64,000 nucleotides of DNA from Gnetum montanum (taxonomy: Eukaryota > Streptophyta > Gnetopsida > Gnetales > Gnetaceae). The stretch spans positions 116,752 to 180,751 of the forward strand of contig MNCI01023402.1 in NCBI GenBank assembly GCA_015680685.1, written 5' to 3'. This document shows positions 11,560 to 22,559 of the stretch, one piece after another. Both the position numbers and the translations under genes were made by a program. Each line of letters opens with the position of its first letter. Position 1 is the first letter of the stretch. The notes under the pieces are model-generated. The model saw only the letters and a program-made list of their open reading frames with translations, did not search any database and had not been told where the DNA came from.

Positions 11560-14480
11560 AGAGACAAAATTGAACACCTCACTGGTCCTCTGTGGTGTAG
11601 GATGATGTACAAAATTGCTGGAGGAGATCACACCATCCCTAGGGGCAGTGGTTCTGATGGACCTTCTCCAGCCTCTAGCCCGTGCGTTGGTGGTGACATG
11701 GATGTCGGTAGCCCCGCGATAGCTGCAGCTTCTAGAGACAGCAGGAAAGCCTCCAAGAGAGCCCTCATTTTTTCTTCTTTGCTTCTGGGGTCATTCACGA
11801 TCTAGGCAGCTTCTCCAATGTGTGCTAGAACTGGAATTTCCCAAGGGCAAGGTAGTGCTGGAATGAGTTATTTCAAATTGACAAACCAGGCTGCGAACTA
11901 TTTGCGTTCGATATCGAACGCTCGGATTGATGCTTGCAACTGCTGGTAGTCATTCATTCTTCGGGCCAAGCCCTCTGCAACCATACGTTGGCCTTCAAAT
12001 CTTGTACAGAGGACCTCGAGTTCCACGTTTGCTATTGCCAGCTTCTATTTTGTTGTCTTGTGTGCCTAGAACTCACCCTCCCTCGTATAGGGAATACGAG
12101 GTGGCCACTTGTTTCTCTGACCGCGGTCTCCCGACTGTGAGCATAGCCAAGTTTGCATAGCGAAGGTTGGCTAACTCCATGTATTCTATCATTTCTTCAA
12201 TTTGCAGCTCCTTTAGGCAGATTTTCACTTTGTTGTAGGCGTTCAATCCATCGAAGATGGATGGCCATACATTGCCTCCTTCTCGGAGCTGCTAGAGCAC
12301 TTGGTTTATCTGGGCTTTAGCGACTTGAATGTGTTTCTCATGTACCTCTTTCTACAATCCCACTTGGTCCCTATAATGATTTTTGACTCTTTCAAACTTT
12401 AGGGCCTCATTCTTCCAAGCAGCAATTTCGATTGCAAACTTCTGTTGCAATGCCCAAACCTCCTCCATTGACAGATTTCGATTCTCAGCAGCCAACCTTC
12501 TCATATCTGCGTTCACCCTGGCTAGCTCCTCTTGCTATTGGTGGATAAAATCTTTCATGTGCTTGTTCTTTGCACCAACATTGCACAGGCGATGAACTTC
12601 TGTGGTCAGCTGCACGTTCTCCTGGCGAACCTCTGCCAAGTCCTTTTTTAAGTGATACGATCATGCATCTGCTATGGACTTGTCAAGGATCTCTGTCTCT
12701 CACACATCCTCAACAACCTGAAGTTTAAGCTAAAGCTGTTGAAAAGCTTTACCTCTGGTGATTTCGCAGTTGAGGATGGTCGGATCGGTAAGCTGGGCTC
12801 TTAATTGGGCAACCTCCATTGCCAAGTGCTGACAAGTAGCTTGAGCAACTTCTAGTTGCCCCTCCACAATGATGCTCTTGCCCCTTGCCGATAGCAGCTC
12901 CGACTAGGTTGCAGTGATGTTGTCCGGAAGGTCAAAGACATTCGGAAGCAATTGCCCGGTTCCTACCAGTCGGTCCAACATTTCTTCATGTTGGGCTACA
13001 TCCATCTTGCTACGTGAAGTTTCGGTAGACACCTGTACATCTTGTAGTCCATGAATGTTTGGTACAGGTGCTACCGATGCGTTGAGAGCGGTAGCAATGG
13101 TATCAGCAACCACTTCGGTCGCAACTTCTTGTCCCTAGTGCTACATCACCAGGACCATCGCCCCCTCACCATCATCCAAGCGTACTGAGAAAGTAGCAGC
13201 ATTCCATGAGATTTCAAGGAATAACTGCTGGGTTGCAGTTGATACATCTCAGATGCTTAGATCTATTCTGGTTGGAATAGTTGCTAGAGCGGCGAAAAAT
13301 ATCGGCCCTTCCCTTTCAAGCAAGCTGACTAATTATGCCACTTGCTCCAGGTGGCACATGGTAGGGCAATAGACCAAAGGATTGTCTCCTCCACCAGTTC
13401 TGCCAGATTGCTCTCGCTGACTTGAGAGCATTTCCTGAATCTCGCGGATGTATGTTGCTGTTGTTTGCAAGCCTGGCTACATTGTTTGTGCAGGTGGTGG
13501 AGGTGGTTGTTGCTCTTCCTCTGTCTATGTGGCAGCAGGCATTTTGTCTTTCATCATTTCCTACCACAAGGCAATTGGGGCGTGTTAGATGATGTCATTA
13601 GAATACCGTGTTATCCCTGCCCATTTGCATAACTTTCGAATTAGGTAGGGAAAGGGGAGAGCTCGTCTTCCACATTTGTTCTTTATGAACCTTTTTTTAA
13701 TCTCCAAAAATAATAGCTATGGAAGACTCATGGGAAATTTCCCACTCAAGGCGGCACATGCACGAGGAGAGAAGGCAGTGATTTTGCTAGGTCTTACCAT
13801 TGGATTCAGATGGTAAGATGCTATCTTTGAATAGACTCTCTCTGCTGTGTTCAAGGAGCTGAATTCCTTGCGCTCTACCCCGTAGCACCGTTGGATCCAT
13901 TGCACCTTCACCTCTGGATCTGCCTGCTTAGGAATTTCTGCCACATTTGCCCCAATTTCAGGCAACCCCAAAGCTTATGCTATTGCTTCTGAAGAGTAAG
14001 AGACATAAATGTCTTTGATTCTTACTCTTGAACCTAGTTACCGATTCGTCCAGAAGAGATAGGTTTCTCCTAAGTACCACTCACCACTGGTTGTGATGAT
14101 TGGCCACATCGGAGAGTTCTACAATTGAAGTCTCACGTCTTCTAGAGCGTTATCAAGGAATGGTCCAAAATTCAACTCTTGGAGGGCCGTCCGTTGCACC
14201 TTGTGTGGCATGATAGCATCAAGGCAGGCTTGGGTTAAGGTGACCTCAACCCACGGTGCTATCCCAGTCGTCTCATCCCCTAGCGATTGAATGCCGGGAA
14301 TCTCCTCTTCGAGAATCCGGTGGATAGATTCCACGTCAAGTCATTCACGAAAGGGCCTAGTTGCATGGGAGCCCTCCGCATACTCTGGCGGTTGCACTCC
14401 ACATCCCTCCCCGTGTGTGGGTGCTTGTCCCTCAGTTGTGATGATCCTTCGTCCCTTGGGTGCCTCGGTTTTGGTGCCAT
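11560..14480 (-). pseudogene. Additional ORF of nested element: plant-transposon-like domain, coiled coil, conserved C-terminal block
   Basis: The ATG at 14480-14478 (minus) follows TTGCAG directly and begins MAPKPRHPRDEG. After one frame change near 14345, a single frame (codon starts at positions divisible by three on the minus strand) runs to about 11850. It is broken almost only by TAG at expected Gln. Visible parts are an N-terminal domain ('LNFGPFLDNALEDVRL', 'GEWYLGETYLFWTNR', 'IYVSYSSEAIA', 'ALGLPEIGANV', 'LSGKFPMSLPKL', 'LPFPYLIRKLCKWAGI'), then a long charged coiled coil (13100-12150; 'EELARVNADMRRLAAENRNL'), then 'PCPWEIPVLAHIGEAA' with 'DPRSKEEKMRALLEAF'. The N-terminal part fits the Transposase_32-like plant family by pattern. 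Function is unknown; a Gag-like or structural role is one possibility. Confidence 0.68.
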
Positions 14481-14679
14481 CTGCAATTGAACATAATTGC
14501 CCGTTAGACTGTTCATAAATAGCTTAAGATGGTCCATATATACTTTCTCAGTTTGACCAAGTTATGTTAATGGCACAGGCACACCATTAAGTTTCCCGAG
14601 GTGTTTAATTTAGGGGTTAAGGCCAAAGGTTTTGTAATTAACAACTAATTAATTAATTAATTACACAAGAGCACCACCC

Positions 14680-14965
14680 CCCATGACTAAGTGCATACCT
14701 CCAGTTGCGTAAGAAGGGCAAGGACAAGTTGATGCGGACACACAATGGAATGTAGGTATGTTGGGGAGGGTTAGGCAGAAAAAACGGCAAAAATTCCCCT
14801 CAATTTGGACTCCAAACGATGAAAAAATGTAAAGTGCGGCAAGGTATATATATAGGGGTTGGGCGCTGCGTCGATGGGCCCACGTATACGGGTCCTCGTA
14901 TATGCAACACTGTTCACCCAAAGACTAGTGTTGACCAACCCAAAAAAACCCGAAATGAAAAATTT
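14680..14965 (-). promoter_or_regulatory. Internal U3-like promoter block and second polypurine-like motif, nested element
   Basis: On the minus strand, 14920-14865 reads GCATATACGAGGACCCGTAT then ACGTGGGCCCATCGACGCAG, close to the U3 of the element's own LTR (shared GTCGATGGGCCC, GTATACG and GCATATAC blocks). A TATA-like CCTATATATATACC sits at 14845-14858. The polypurine-like 'CTTAGTCATGGGGGGTG' recurs at 14683-14699, and the additional ORF starts about 205 bp beyond. Confidence 0.55.
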
Positions 14966-15189
14966 AAAAAGCCAAATTAAGGCGATTGAAGTGTAGAAAA
15001 AGGCCCGATCATAGTTGATGACAAGAGGAAGGTAAGAAAGCACTAAAAAGAGACAAAATTGGAGAGCGAGATAGAAAAAGAACTCTGCAAGGATGAAATC
15101 GAACAATGGGACACTGAAACCAGTCAACCAAGAAATCCAAAGGATGGCAGGCGTAAGAAGTAAAACCAGAAATATGCAGGTGAGTCCTC

Positions 15190-15400
15190 GCCATAGCAGG
15201 CAACATCCATCGTCCTCCTCAGTGTCAGAGTCTGCAACCTGCTCTGCTACAGCAACTTTTCCCTTACCCTTATGTTGGGTACGTTCAGCTTCCTTCTTTC
15301 TGCACGGATCACAATCACTACCCTGTTCTTTGGACTCTTCTATGATTTTCAATACACTTTGGAATCTCTCATCCAAAGAGTCCCACATTTTATCCACATT
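15190..15400 (-). pseudogene. Acidic coding remnant between internal promoter and inverted LTR
   Basis: The minus strand encodes a hydrophilic stretch: 'NVDKMWDSLDERFQSVLKII', 'CDPCRKKEAERTQHKGKGK', 'VADSDTEEDDGCC'. The same frame continues into a hydrophobic stretch down to 14771, but that part overlaps the promoter-like block and looks fortuitous. I do not recognise the protein; it may be a Gag C-terminal remnant. Confidence 0.35.
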
Positions 15401-15404
15401 TTCA

Positions 15405-16347
15405 ATACACGATATCGCGTCGTCCCCTGTGATGTTGCGTACGCGATATCGCAGTCCACCGTCAAATCTATAAATAAGAGGCGACACTCCCCTTATTTTC
15501 CATCCTAGGCTAGAAGTAGGGAAACTCTGGCAGATTGATCACTCTAGAGATAGAATATTTTCCATGTGCCCGCAGTAGGAGTCCCCGAGTGAACGGATCT
15601 TTATTCGAGCAACATTGTACCTGAACGCAAGTTGTGTATGGAAATAAAGACGAGCTTTGTGGATAAACCTTGCAATGCATGGAATAGGATTTATTACTTG
15701 TTATTTATTACATGTTATTTCCTACCTATTATTTATTACCTGCAGTAGCGCGGTATGAGTATGACTTGATTACGAGCATTTACGGATGTGTACGGCTAAT
15801 CAAGGAATCAACTACTTATCGTGATTAGTCTCTCTCACCCTTATCTCCTAGAACGCGGGATAAGTATGACTTCGTTACGAGCATTCAAGGATGTGTATGG
15901 ATAGCCAAGGAACATATGCTTATCACGTTTATGCTAGTTAAGTGCCTCAGTACGACCACTTCAAGCATGTGCGTTATGCGTGGTGATCCCAGTAATGATT
16001 AGCGTTTGGTAGCCGCGGTTGCATAGTTCAAGGTGTGTACGGTAAGTGGGAACGGATGCTGATGCTAGTTATTTTAGACTTAGTTCATTAGTTAGAGTTA
16101 GTTAGTTTCTCAACCCTTCACCCTTTAGCATAAAAGACATAAAGCATAAAAGACCATAAAAATCATATACCTCAGACTTACTTAACCATACACCGTGACA
16201 ACTACAAGTAAGTCTAGGAAGACAACGAATGATTAACCCCAAGTGTTCCATGGGGCGTGTAGGCACTTAGTTTGCAAAGTTTGACCGGATCGTGCGTGCT
16301 ACGCTCGTTTCGTATGGTTGAGTGTAGGGGTACCTCGCCACTCATCA
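15405..16347 (+). repeat. Inverted LTR piece inside the nested element
   Basis: The piece carries a plus-strand TATA-like CTATAAATAAG (15468-15478), preceded by GATATCGCG palindromic motifs. At 15599-15690 it has the 'ATCTTTATTCGAGCA...AATAAAGACGAGCT' block, the reverse complement of the body of the surrounding LTRs. It ends at 16347 with 'GTATGGTTGAGTGTAGGGG' and 'TACCTCGCCACTCATCA', the reverse complement of the LTR start. Its U3 palindromes resemble family A rather than the host LTR. The 5' edge is uncertain. Confidence 0.7.
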
Positions 16348-16548
16348 CCACCTGACATTCTTGTGGCACCAATGGTTCAAATGCATCTCTCCTGTGAGAA
16401 GACATGTTGGACGTTAGATGGTCCATATAATCGATGTACTTTATGATTAACTTAAATTTGCCTAGTGTGCGAAAATATTTCTATCCTAGGTCTGATCCAA
16501 CGACTTAAATGATAATTTCACTAAAGTCAGATAATGCATGTAAGACTA

Positions 16549-16571
16549 ATAGTCCCCCGCAATAGCGCCAA
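16549..16571 (-). other. Primer-binding site of nested element
   Basis: The minus strand reads TTGGCGCTATTGCGGGGGAC directly inside the right LTR. It resembles the TGGCGCC-GTTGCCGGGGA sites, commonly assigned to tRNA-Asp, of plant Athila/Tat-type elements, with a few changes. This fixes the direction of the element. Confidence 0.75.
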
Positions 16572-17464
16572 TGATGAGCAGCTAGGTATCCCTACGCCCA
16601 ACCATACGAATCACGAGCATTCACGCGCGACTCTGTCAAAATCCGCAGACTGTAAGCACTTAACATACACCAAACTTCTAACCAGTGAAACCTTAGTTTA
16701 GAACGGTCGTTGTCATCCTAATCTCACTCGTGAAGCTCTGTTTACGTTGGTTAAGTAAGATTAAGGCTAATGATTTTTATATCTTTTTAATTATATTTTT
16801 GGCAATTAATCATTTTGGAAAATAAGGATAGAATATTAATTAATCTAAAATTATCTTAATCTAAATTTTAACTATTCCTAACATAAGTATCCGGTCCCAT
16901 CTTCCAAGCACGTCCTGAGCATTTCCTAACACTACTGGGTTACTAGACGTTAAGCGTCATTAGGCTTACCAAGTGTTTGGATTACGTTCGAGATGGTCGT
17001 ACTTATGTATTTAACGAACTACGAATGATCAATAACGATTGAAATTATAATAACGAAAACATAAATAATCAACAATTAACTAATAAAGCATAAATAAGTA
17101 ATTAATAAAGCATAAACATATTAAACAATTAAATGCATGAAACAACTAAGTCCAAATGCTGCAAGGATTGCATGAACAGTTCGTCTTTATTGCCATCACG
17201 CCAATGGGCTTAGATACATCAACGCTCGAATAAAGATCCAATCACTTTTCATACACCTGCTGCGAGCACTTGGAAAATATTCTATCTCTTACGGGAGCAA
17301 ACTGCAAGAGCTTCACTACAACTACTCAAAAAGATACCTAAATGAGGTGAAAGGCCCTCATATTTATAGGTTGGGAAGGGTGGCTGCGTAAACGGGGCCC
17401 CGTCGACGTAGCCACCCTGCGTCGACGCGGCCCAGTTGACATATTGACTTTTGACACTTCATCA
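16572..17464 (-). repeat. Right (5') LTR of nested element
   Basis: This 893-bp LTR has the same ends as the left copy. The minus-strand TATA-like CTATAAATATG lies at 17361-17371. Differences from the left copy are scattered C/T and G/A changes plus one block of about 40 bp missing in the GTCGACG-rich U3. Confidence 0.9.
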
Positions 17465-17469
17465 CCTAG

Positions 17470-17753
17470 TTTAAGACTTACATCATCTCCTCCAAGATTA
17501 TCTGCCTTAGGTGAATGTAGTTTGCATAAGCTTGATCACTCCAATCTTATTCATCATATATCTCATTAGTTCTCTAATGAATATGTTTGCTATACAGTGC
17601 TTTGTCACTTCTATGTGAGAGAGACATTATTGTTGGTTTATAGTGTGTGTGATTTGATATTTGTTAAAAGATATATCGTTAATACCTTTTACAGTGATTG
17701 TGTATAATATAAGTAATCTAGATAACTAGCACCATCCCCAGCCATGGTGCCAA
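17470..17753 (-). other. Leader and decayed primer site of outer element
   Basis: The minus strand just inside the right LTR reads TTGGCACCATGGCTGGGGAT (17734-17753). This is a weathered version of the nested element's primer site, with CpG positions changed. The rest is AT-rich leader without a gene, separated from Gag by the nested insertion. Confidence 0.6.
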
Positions 17754-18612
17754 TGATGAGCAACGAGGTACCCTTATGCTCAACCATACAAATCATAAGC
17801 ATTCACACATGATCCAATCAAATTCCATGTATGGGACTAGTTGTGGTATCTAGGCCGCTATGCTTTAATCACAATTCATTGTCCTCCCACTTGGACTAGT
17901 GGTAACTTTGTCATGTATGGTTTAGTCCAAAGTAAGGCATATGATGTTATCTAATTTTACAGTACTCCTACTGATGATAAAGAGGTAAATTAATTAAGCT
18001 AGTGGACAATGGAAAGTGAAATCTAACTAGCCTACATGCAATGGGTATCCACCCTTAATTGTCTATATATGTCTTGGACTTCATGAGACTACTTCTAGGG
18101 TTGCCACGCATATGTCGCTAGGTATGCTAAATAATACATCGTTGGGTTTCCAAGTATGTACACTTAAACACTCATGATTAAGGCATACGCATTCTGCTTA
18201 ATAACAGGAATAGTAAATATCAATAATTGAAAACATTTAACTAAAGAGAGCGATCAATAATTAATAATTCAAAGCAATAATAATTTAAGTAAATGCTACA
18301 ATGATGGGAGTAATCTCGACCTTTATTGCCAGTCATGTAATGTGTCTAAGTACGCCACACTTGAACAAAGGTGTCATACAATTACAAACATCACATTGCG
18401 GGCATGTACTGGGAATAATAACACTTTAAGAAAGACTACCAAAAACTGAAAACTAAAACTATCTTCTACTACTACTCTTCATGTCTCAACTGGGCACCTA
18501 AGTGTTGTATTTATAGGCCAACCTAAAGGAGGCAACATCGGATATCCAACATTGCTTATTGGGTTCAACATTAAATACTCAACGTTGGGGCTTGAAAAAG
18601 GATGATTCATTA
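17754..18612 (-). repeat. Right (5') LTR of outer element
   Basis: It begins TGATGAGCAACGAGG and ends GATTCATTA (a decayed TCATCA). The minus-strand TATA-like CTATAAATAC is at 18508-18517, followed by GATATC/GATGTT-type motifs. It is about 859 bp, and its start is homologous to the LTRs at 10461, 16572 and 25274. Confidence 0.8.
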
Positions 18613-19165
18613 ATGGATTATGCATCCATGCTCTTATCCAATCAATTTCCTTTCTTACAATTTTAGGACACTGTGCAATTAACGATGTATGATTGATAAT
18701 GTTTTGTTCATCTATTTGAAGCAAAGGACCTTCAAACTGCAATCTCATTTCTTCATTCTTTTTTGACAATGGAATATAAGAAATGTTATGGAAGATGTTA
18801 ACATCACCAGTATCAGCAACATCATTTAATGCATTCATATTAATCTCAACATCATGATAGTACAGATTATTTACCTTCTTAAAAATCAAGGCTTCATAAA
18901 TCCATCTCTTGTTAATAATGAAATTATATTCGGTGCCCATTTGATTTGCTCTTCTTAATATTAAGAAAGGGATATCATTAATTCTAAGAGTAAGTCTCTT
19001 AGTAATTTGTGCGACATCCTGAAAAAAGTTAATTATGTGACCTTTACACTTAAATTGTCCACCAACTACATGTGTAACTTGCAATATGAGATTGATTTTT
19101 GCAATTAACATTTCTTCAACCTCAATTAGACAGGCTAGGACAATTGGTTGGATTCCTAGATCCAT
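18613..19165 (-). pseudogene. Helitron replication protein N-terminal region (DUF6570-like), truncated
   Basis: The minus frame reads 'IEVEEMLIAKINLILQVTHV', 'GGQFKCKGHIINFFQDVAQI', 'LRINDIPFLILRR' and then 'IINKRWIYEALIFKKVNNLY'. The (V/I)EEMLIA, GGQ..(C)KGH..NF.QD and L....DIPFLI spacing is that of the domain preceding the Helitron Rep/helicase. The frame is cut at 18612 by the LTR, so the remaining residues in that frame (18479-18612) are LTR. Rep and helicase motifs are absent from the window. It is a fragment of a rolling-circle transposon. Confidence 0.7.
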
Positions 19166-22100
19166 GCTATTTTCAATAGAAAATCATTTGATCTCACAAC
19201 TAAACTATCAAGAATATTTTGTTTCTTTTCATTAATGTACCTATTACATGTGGATCCTCTACTTCTGGTTGAATCCAATAATATACCAAGAAACATTTTG
19301 TTGCATACATTGCAGGAACATGCATTTGCAAAGCTTCTAACTACAATATTAAAATTCTGTATTACATGAGTAATTTCTATAGATGTCTTTTGAAAATTTG
19401 GAAAAGACTAAACAAGTTCTGAAGAAGACATTTCCACTATTGGTACATTGGCAACATCTATAGCTTCATTCATTCAATGAAATGAATTATCCTTGTGTTA
19501 ATGTTTCCTTGTTCAGTGCTCACTCTTACTATACTATGCTTGTTCTTGATCTTGTTGCAATTATTATTCTTCTATGTGTGTGATTTCTAGCATGGATGTT
19601 GCTTGAATAATAAGTGCAAATGCATTTCCAATGTTCTGAAAAATGTTAAGAAATGTGAATTAAAAATTAAATTAAAATATGTACTAACTTGAGTATGGGT
19701 AGACAATAACAACCTACATTTCTTGTTGATTATTTACATTATTATTATCAATAATATGGATCATTCCATTGGATGAATTTCTAGGTGATCAGAGGGGATT
19801 TGAAGTTGACGCAACTAAAAAAATATATGCAATGTAAGTACGTAAATAACACAATAAGATTTCCCTATGTTAAATATTTTTTTTCTTCTCGTTTCAAAAA
19901 TCATCTTCTCTATAGTTATCGATTCTAGATTTCTAGTTTCTACAATCCATCGTCATCCTCCACCTCAACCATGCCCACACCCATGCCCACTACCACAACC
20001 TCCATGAATCACATTATTTGTTTCAATAGATTATTGTTGTAGCTAATCTTGAAGAAAGTGTTCTACACCTTTTCTATTGGGACTAATAGTAGCAAGATCC
20101 ATGTTTCTAAAAATGCATAAATTCAAATATTCCACCTCATCATCCTTAAACATGATGCTTAAGTATAATATCTTTCAATAAAATTTAAATTTATTTTCGT
20201 ACCTCATCAAATCATTTAACGTTTGTTGTCACTAATATACACCATTTTTGTTATTGAGAATATGAGTTTTAAACGATTTTAGTGGTTACCATGAACTTTG
20301 GATAATATTCATATCTAAGTATGGTGTGAAAGAGTAATTTAAACAACCCATGTAAAGTATATTCTATTTGAAAAAACTTTTAAAGGAGAATGTCACTGTA
20401 GCATTGTAATAGGTTCAAATTATGCATATATATGTATTTTTTATTTTTTATTGTCTTTAGATATAACAACCCTAGTTCAAGTTAATAGATTGCAAATTAA
20501 TGAAGAGAATATTCCAATACTTAATATACCTCTGTGACAGCATGATAAAACATCTATATACATGAGAACGAGAAAGCTTATTAACTAAGAAACTTTTAAA
20601 AGTGAAAATAATGATAAAACATCTAGATACATGAGAATGATAAAGCTTATTAATAAAGGAACTTGTAAAAGTGAAAATAGTAGATATGTTCTTGGTCAAT
20701 TACTAGATTGGAAAATACAAGTACTTTGTTTTCAATATAGGTTCTGCATCAATTGTCAGATGTGAAGCTTGATAAATAGAATTCATCATGGCTATTTAAA
20801 ATGAAGTATAAATTAATCAGGATCAAAATTAAATATGATGAGAGGAATTAAAGGAAAGCATTGTAATTGATGCATAGACAACATGGATGAAGAAATTCAA
20901 TTATTACAAGTCCTGCAACGCTGAGTAGGTGTGGACACAGCTGAAATCTTAGGAGTTTTGGCACCATAAAAATGCAATACCACCAATGATTGAATGCTTC
21001 CTTGTCAAAAATATTAGAAATTTTTAAATACCAAAACAACAATAAAATATGGAGATGAAAGGGGGAGAATGAAAAATAGTTTCTTAAAAGATGTATCCCT
21101 TTTTGGTTCATTATCATAACTCATTATTTGGGTGAGAAAATAGCAATCTTGTAGCACATTCCCACCCTACTTGATTGGGATAGTGGTTGTAGGTGAAGGA
21201 GGTGCCACGTTAGATTGGGATAATGGTTGCAATTGAAGGAGGTGTTGTGTCTCCGCCAAACAAAAGTTAAATACATTGGAAGCTTATATAGGGTAGCACT
21301 GGAGACAAGTCATAGGAAACCAAAATAGAAATTTTCCAAGGCTTCATGAATTGCAACTCTCAAATCAGAAATTTTTAAAATGAAATCAGAAATTTCCAAG
21401 GCAAAATGAAAATGAAAACTAAAATAAAAAAATTTTCCAAATGAAATAGAAATGAAATCAAAAATTGCCAAAACAAAATAAGAAGTTTCCAAAGGCAAAC
21501 CATAGTCATCTACCCACCATGGATGGACACACCAAGGCTAACTGGTAGTGTGTCCTAGAGCTCCACAGCCACCTCGCTAGCCTTACTCTGTAGGCTGGCT
21601 GCTTAGATGATGTGCATAGCGATTTTGGTGCTCTCAAGGCAAGCTCAAATGACGTTGATGCTACCACTAGAGCACCTGATGGTGTTCACAGTGATTTTGA
21701 TGCTTGTCCACCATCACTATGCGCACTATCATCATTGCTACTAGATCCACTACGCCACTATTTTCTGTAAATGCTGAAAAATGTCACCTCTATTGAATCC
21801 ACTGCATCATTGTTGTCTATTGGCACTGAGAAAAGCTGCCTCTACGCCTTGCGAGGCTGCTATTATTCCCCCTGTTGTCATTGGTGTACCAAAACATGAG
21901 CATCTCGAGAATCCAAGGCATCTTAGCATTACTGTGTCATTGGTTGGTGCTCTATGGGGTTGCCTTCATGGGCGTAGTGGCCGTGGGTGGGGCACAACGA
22001 TAGCATGGATAGAGTGTGACCATGATAGAGTGTTGGTGGACATGGTGATGTGTGGAGTTTGTGGATAGAAGAATTGCATTTTTCCATGTTTTTCATTCAT

Positions 22101-22559
22101 TCAGTGGATAGGCGAATCATGTTTTTTTCTCATTTTTAAGATCTAATGTGGTGTGATGTGGCTGTGACAACAAACATCACCCCCTCCCACCCACCATTGC
22201 ACTAGACATGTTGGCTTCTCAACCAAAACAAGTATTTAGTTCTTTGTAGAAGTAAATGATGAAAGATAATTTATATAGTAATGTTAAAATGAGAACACTA
22301 AAAAGATGATGGTGGGCCTACGCATTATTCTGGTATCAAGGTAGGCTAGTGCAATTTTTGGGAGTATGGCGTCAGATCTAGTTTGAGCTTGAGATCCAAA
22401 GTTCATTTGTAGAACTAAATTAAGTGGGACCTTTTGCCATTATAGTGCCTTTTGCCATTCGATGAACCGATGTCCCAGTGAGTTTATTCCTTTTTGTTTC
22501 TATTTTTCTTTTTCTTAATACATTCTCTGCTCTAATTCCCTGAATTGTTTGGGCTAGGG
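19166..22559. other. Gene-free AT-rich stretch
   Basis: I find no sustained coding frame here. 19250-19340 (minus) may be the upstream part of the Helitron ORF ('NACSCNVCNKMFL'). A 69-bp tandem duplication lies at 20541-20680. The short open frame at 21781-22068 shows no recognisable domain. Confidence 0.5.
20541..20680. repeat. 69-bp tandem duplication
   Basis: Two copies of a unit beginning GATAAAACATCTA and ending AAAAGTGAAAATA, differing at about seven positions. Confidence 0.75.

Larger units (their letters stand above)
10461..17464 (-). mobile_element. Nested complete non-autonomous Ty3-type element, 7.0 kb
   Basis: Two direct LTRs (10461-11394 and 16572-17464) start TGATGAGC and end TTCATCA. 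They are flanked by an exact 5-bp duplication, CCTAG, at 10456-10460 and 17465-17469. The primer site abuts the right LTR and the polypurine tract abuts the left one, so the element reads leftwards. Interior from right to left: leader, inverted LTR piece, internal promoter-like block, additional ORF. Neither gag nor pol is recognisable, so it is a large derivative dependent on a helper. Removing it rejoins the Gag leader of the outer element, which shows the order of insertion. Confidence 0.9.
3165..18612 (-). mobile_element. Outer non-autonomous Ty3-type LTR element, split by nested element
   Basis: The right (5') LTR is 17754-18612. A decayed primer site abuts it, the interior runs leftwards, and the left (3') LTR survives only as 3165-3329. 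The polypurine tract lies at 3330-3348. A younger relative occupies 10461-17464. In transcription order the interior carries a leader, Gag (about 10250 to 8590), a gene-free stretch (8590 to 6870), an internal promoter-like block, and the additional ORF (6251 to about 3450). No protease, reverse transcriptase or integrase is visible, so it would have needed a helper. The element itself sits in a Helitron-like sequence at its right edge. Confidence 0.72.

Noticed and set aside
14771-15190. Minus-strand hydrophobic extension of a 238-codon frame, membrane-protein-like
   Set aside because: It overlaps the internal promoter-like block and polypurine area. The membrane-like look comes from T-rich composition; only the 15190-15400 part looks like former coding sequence.
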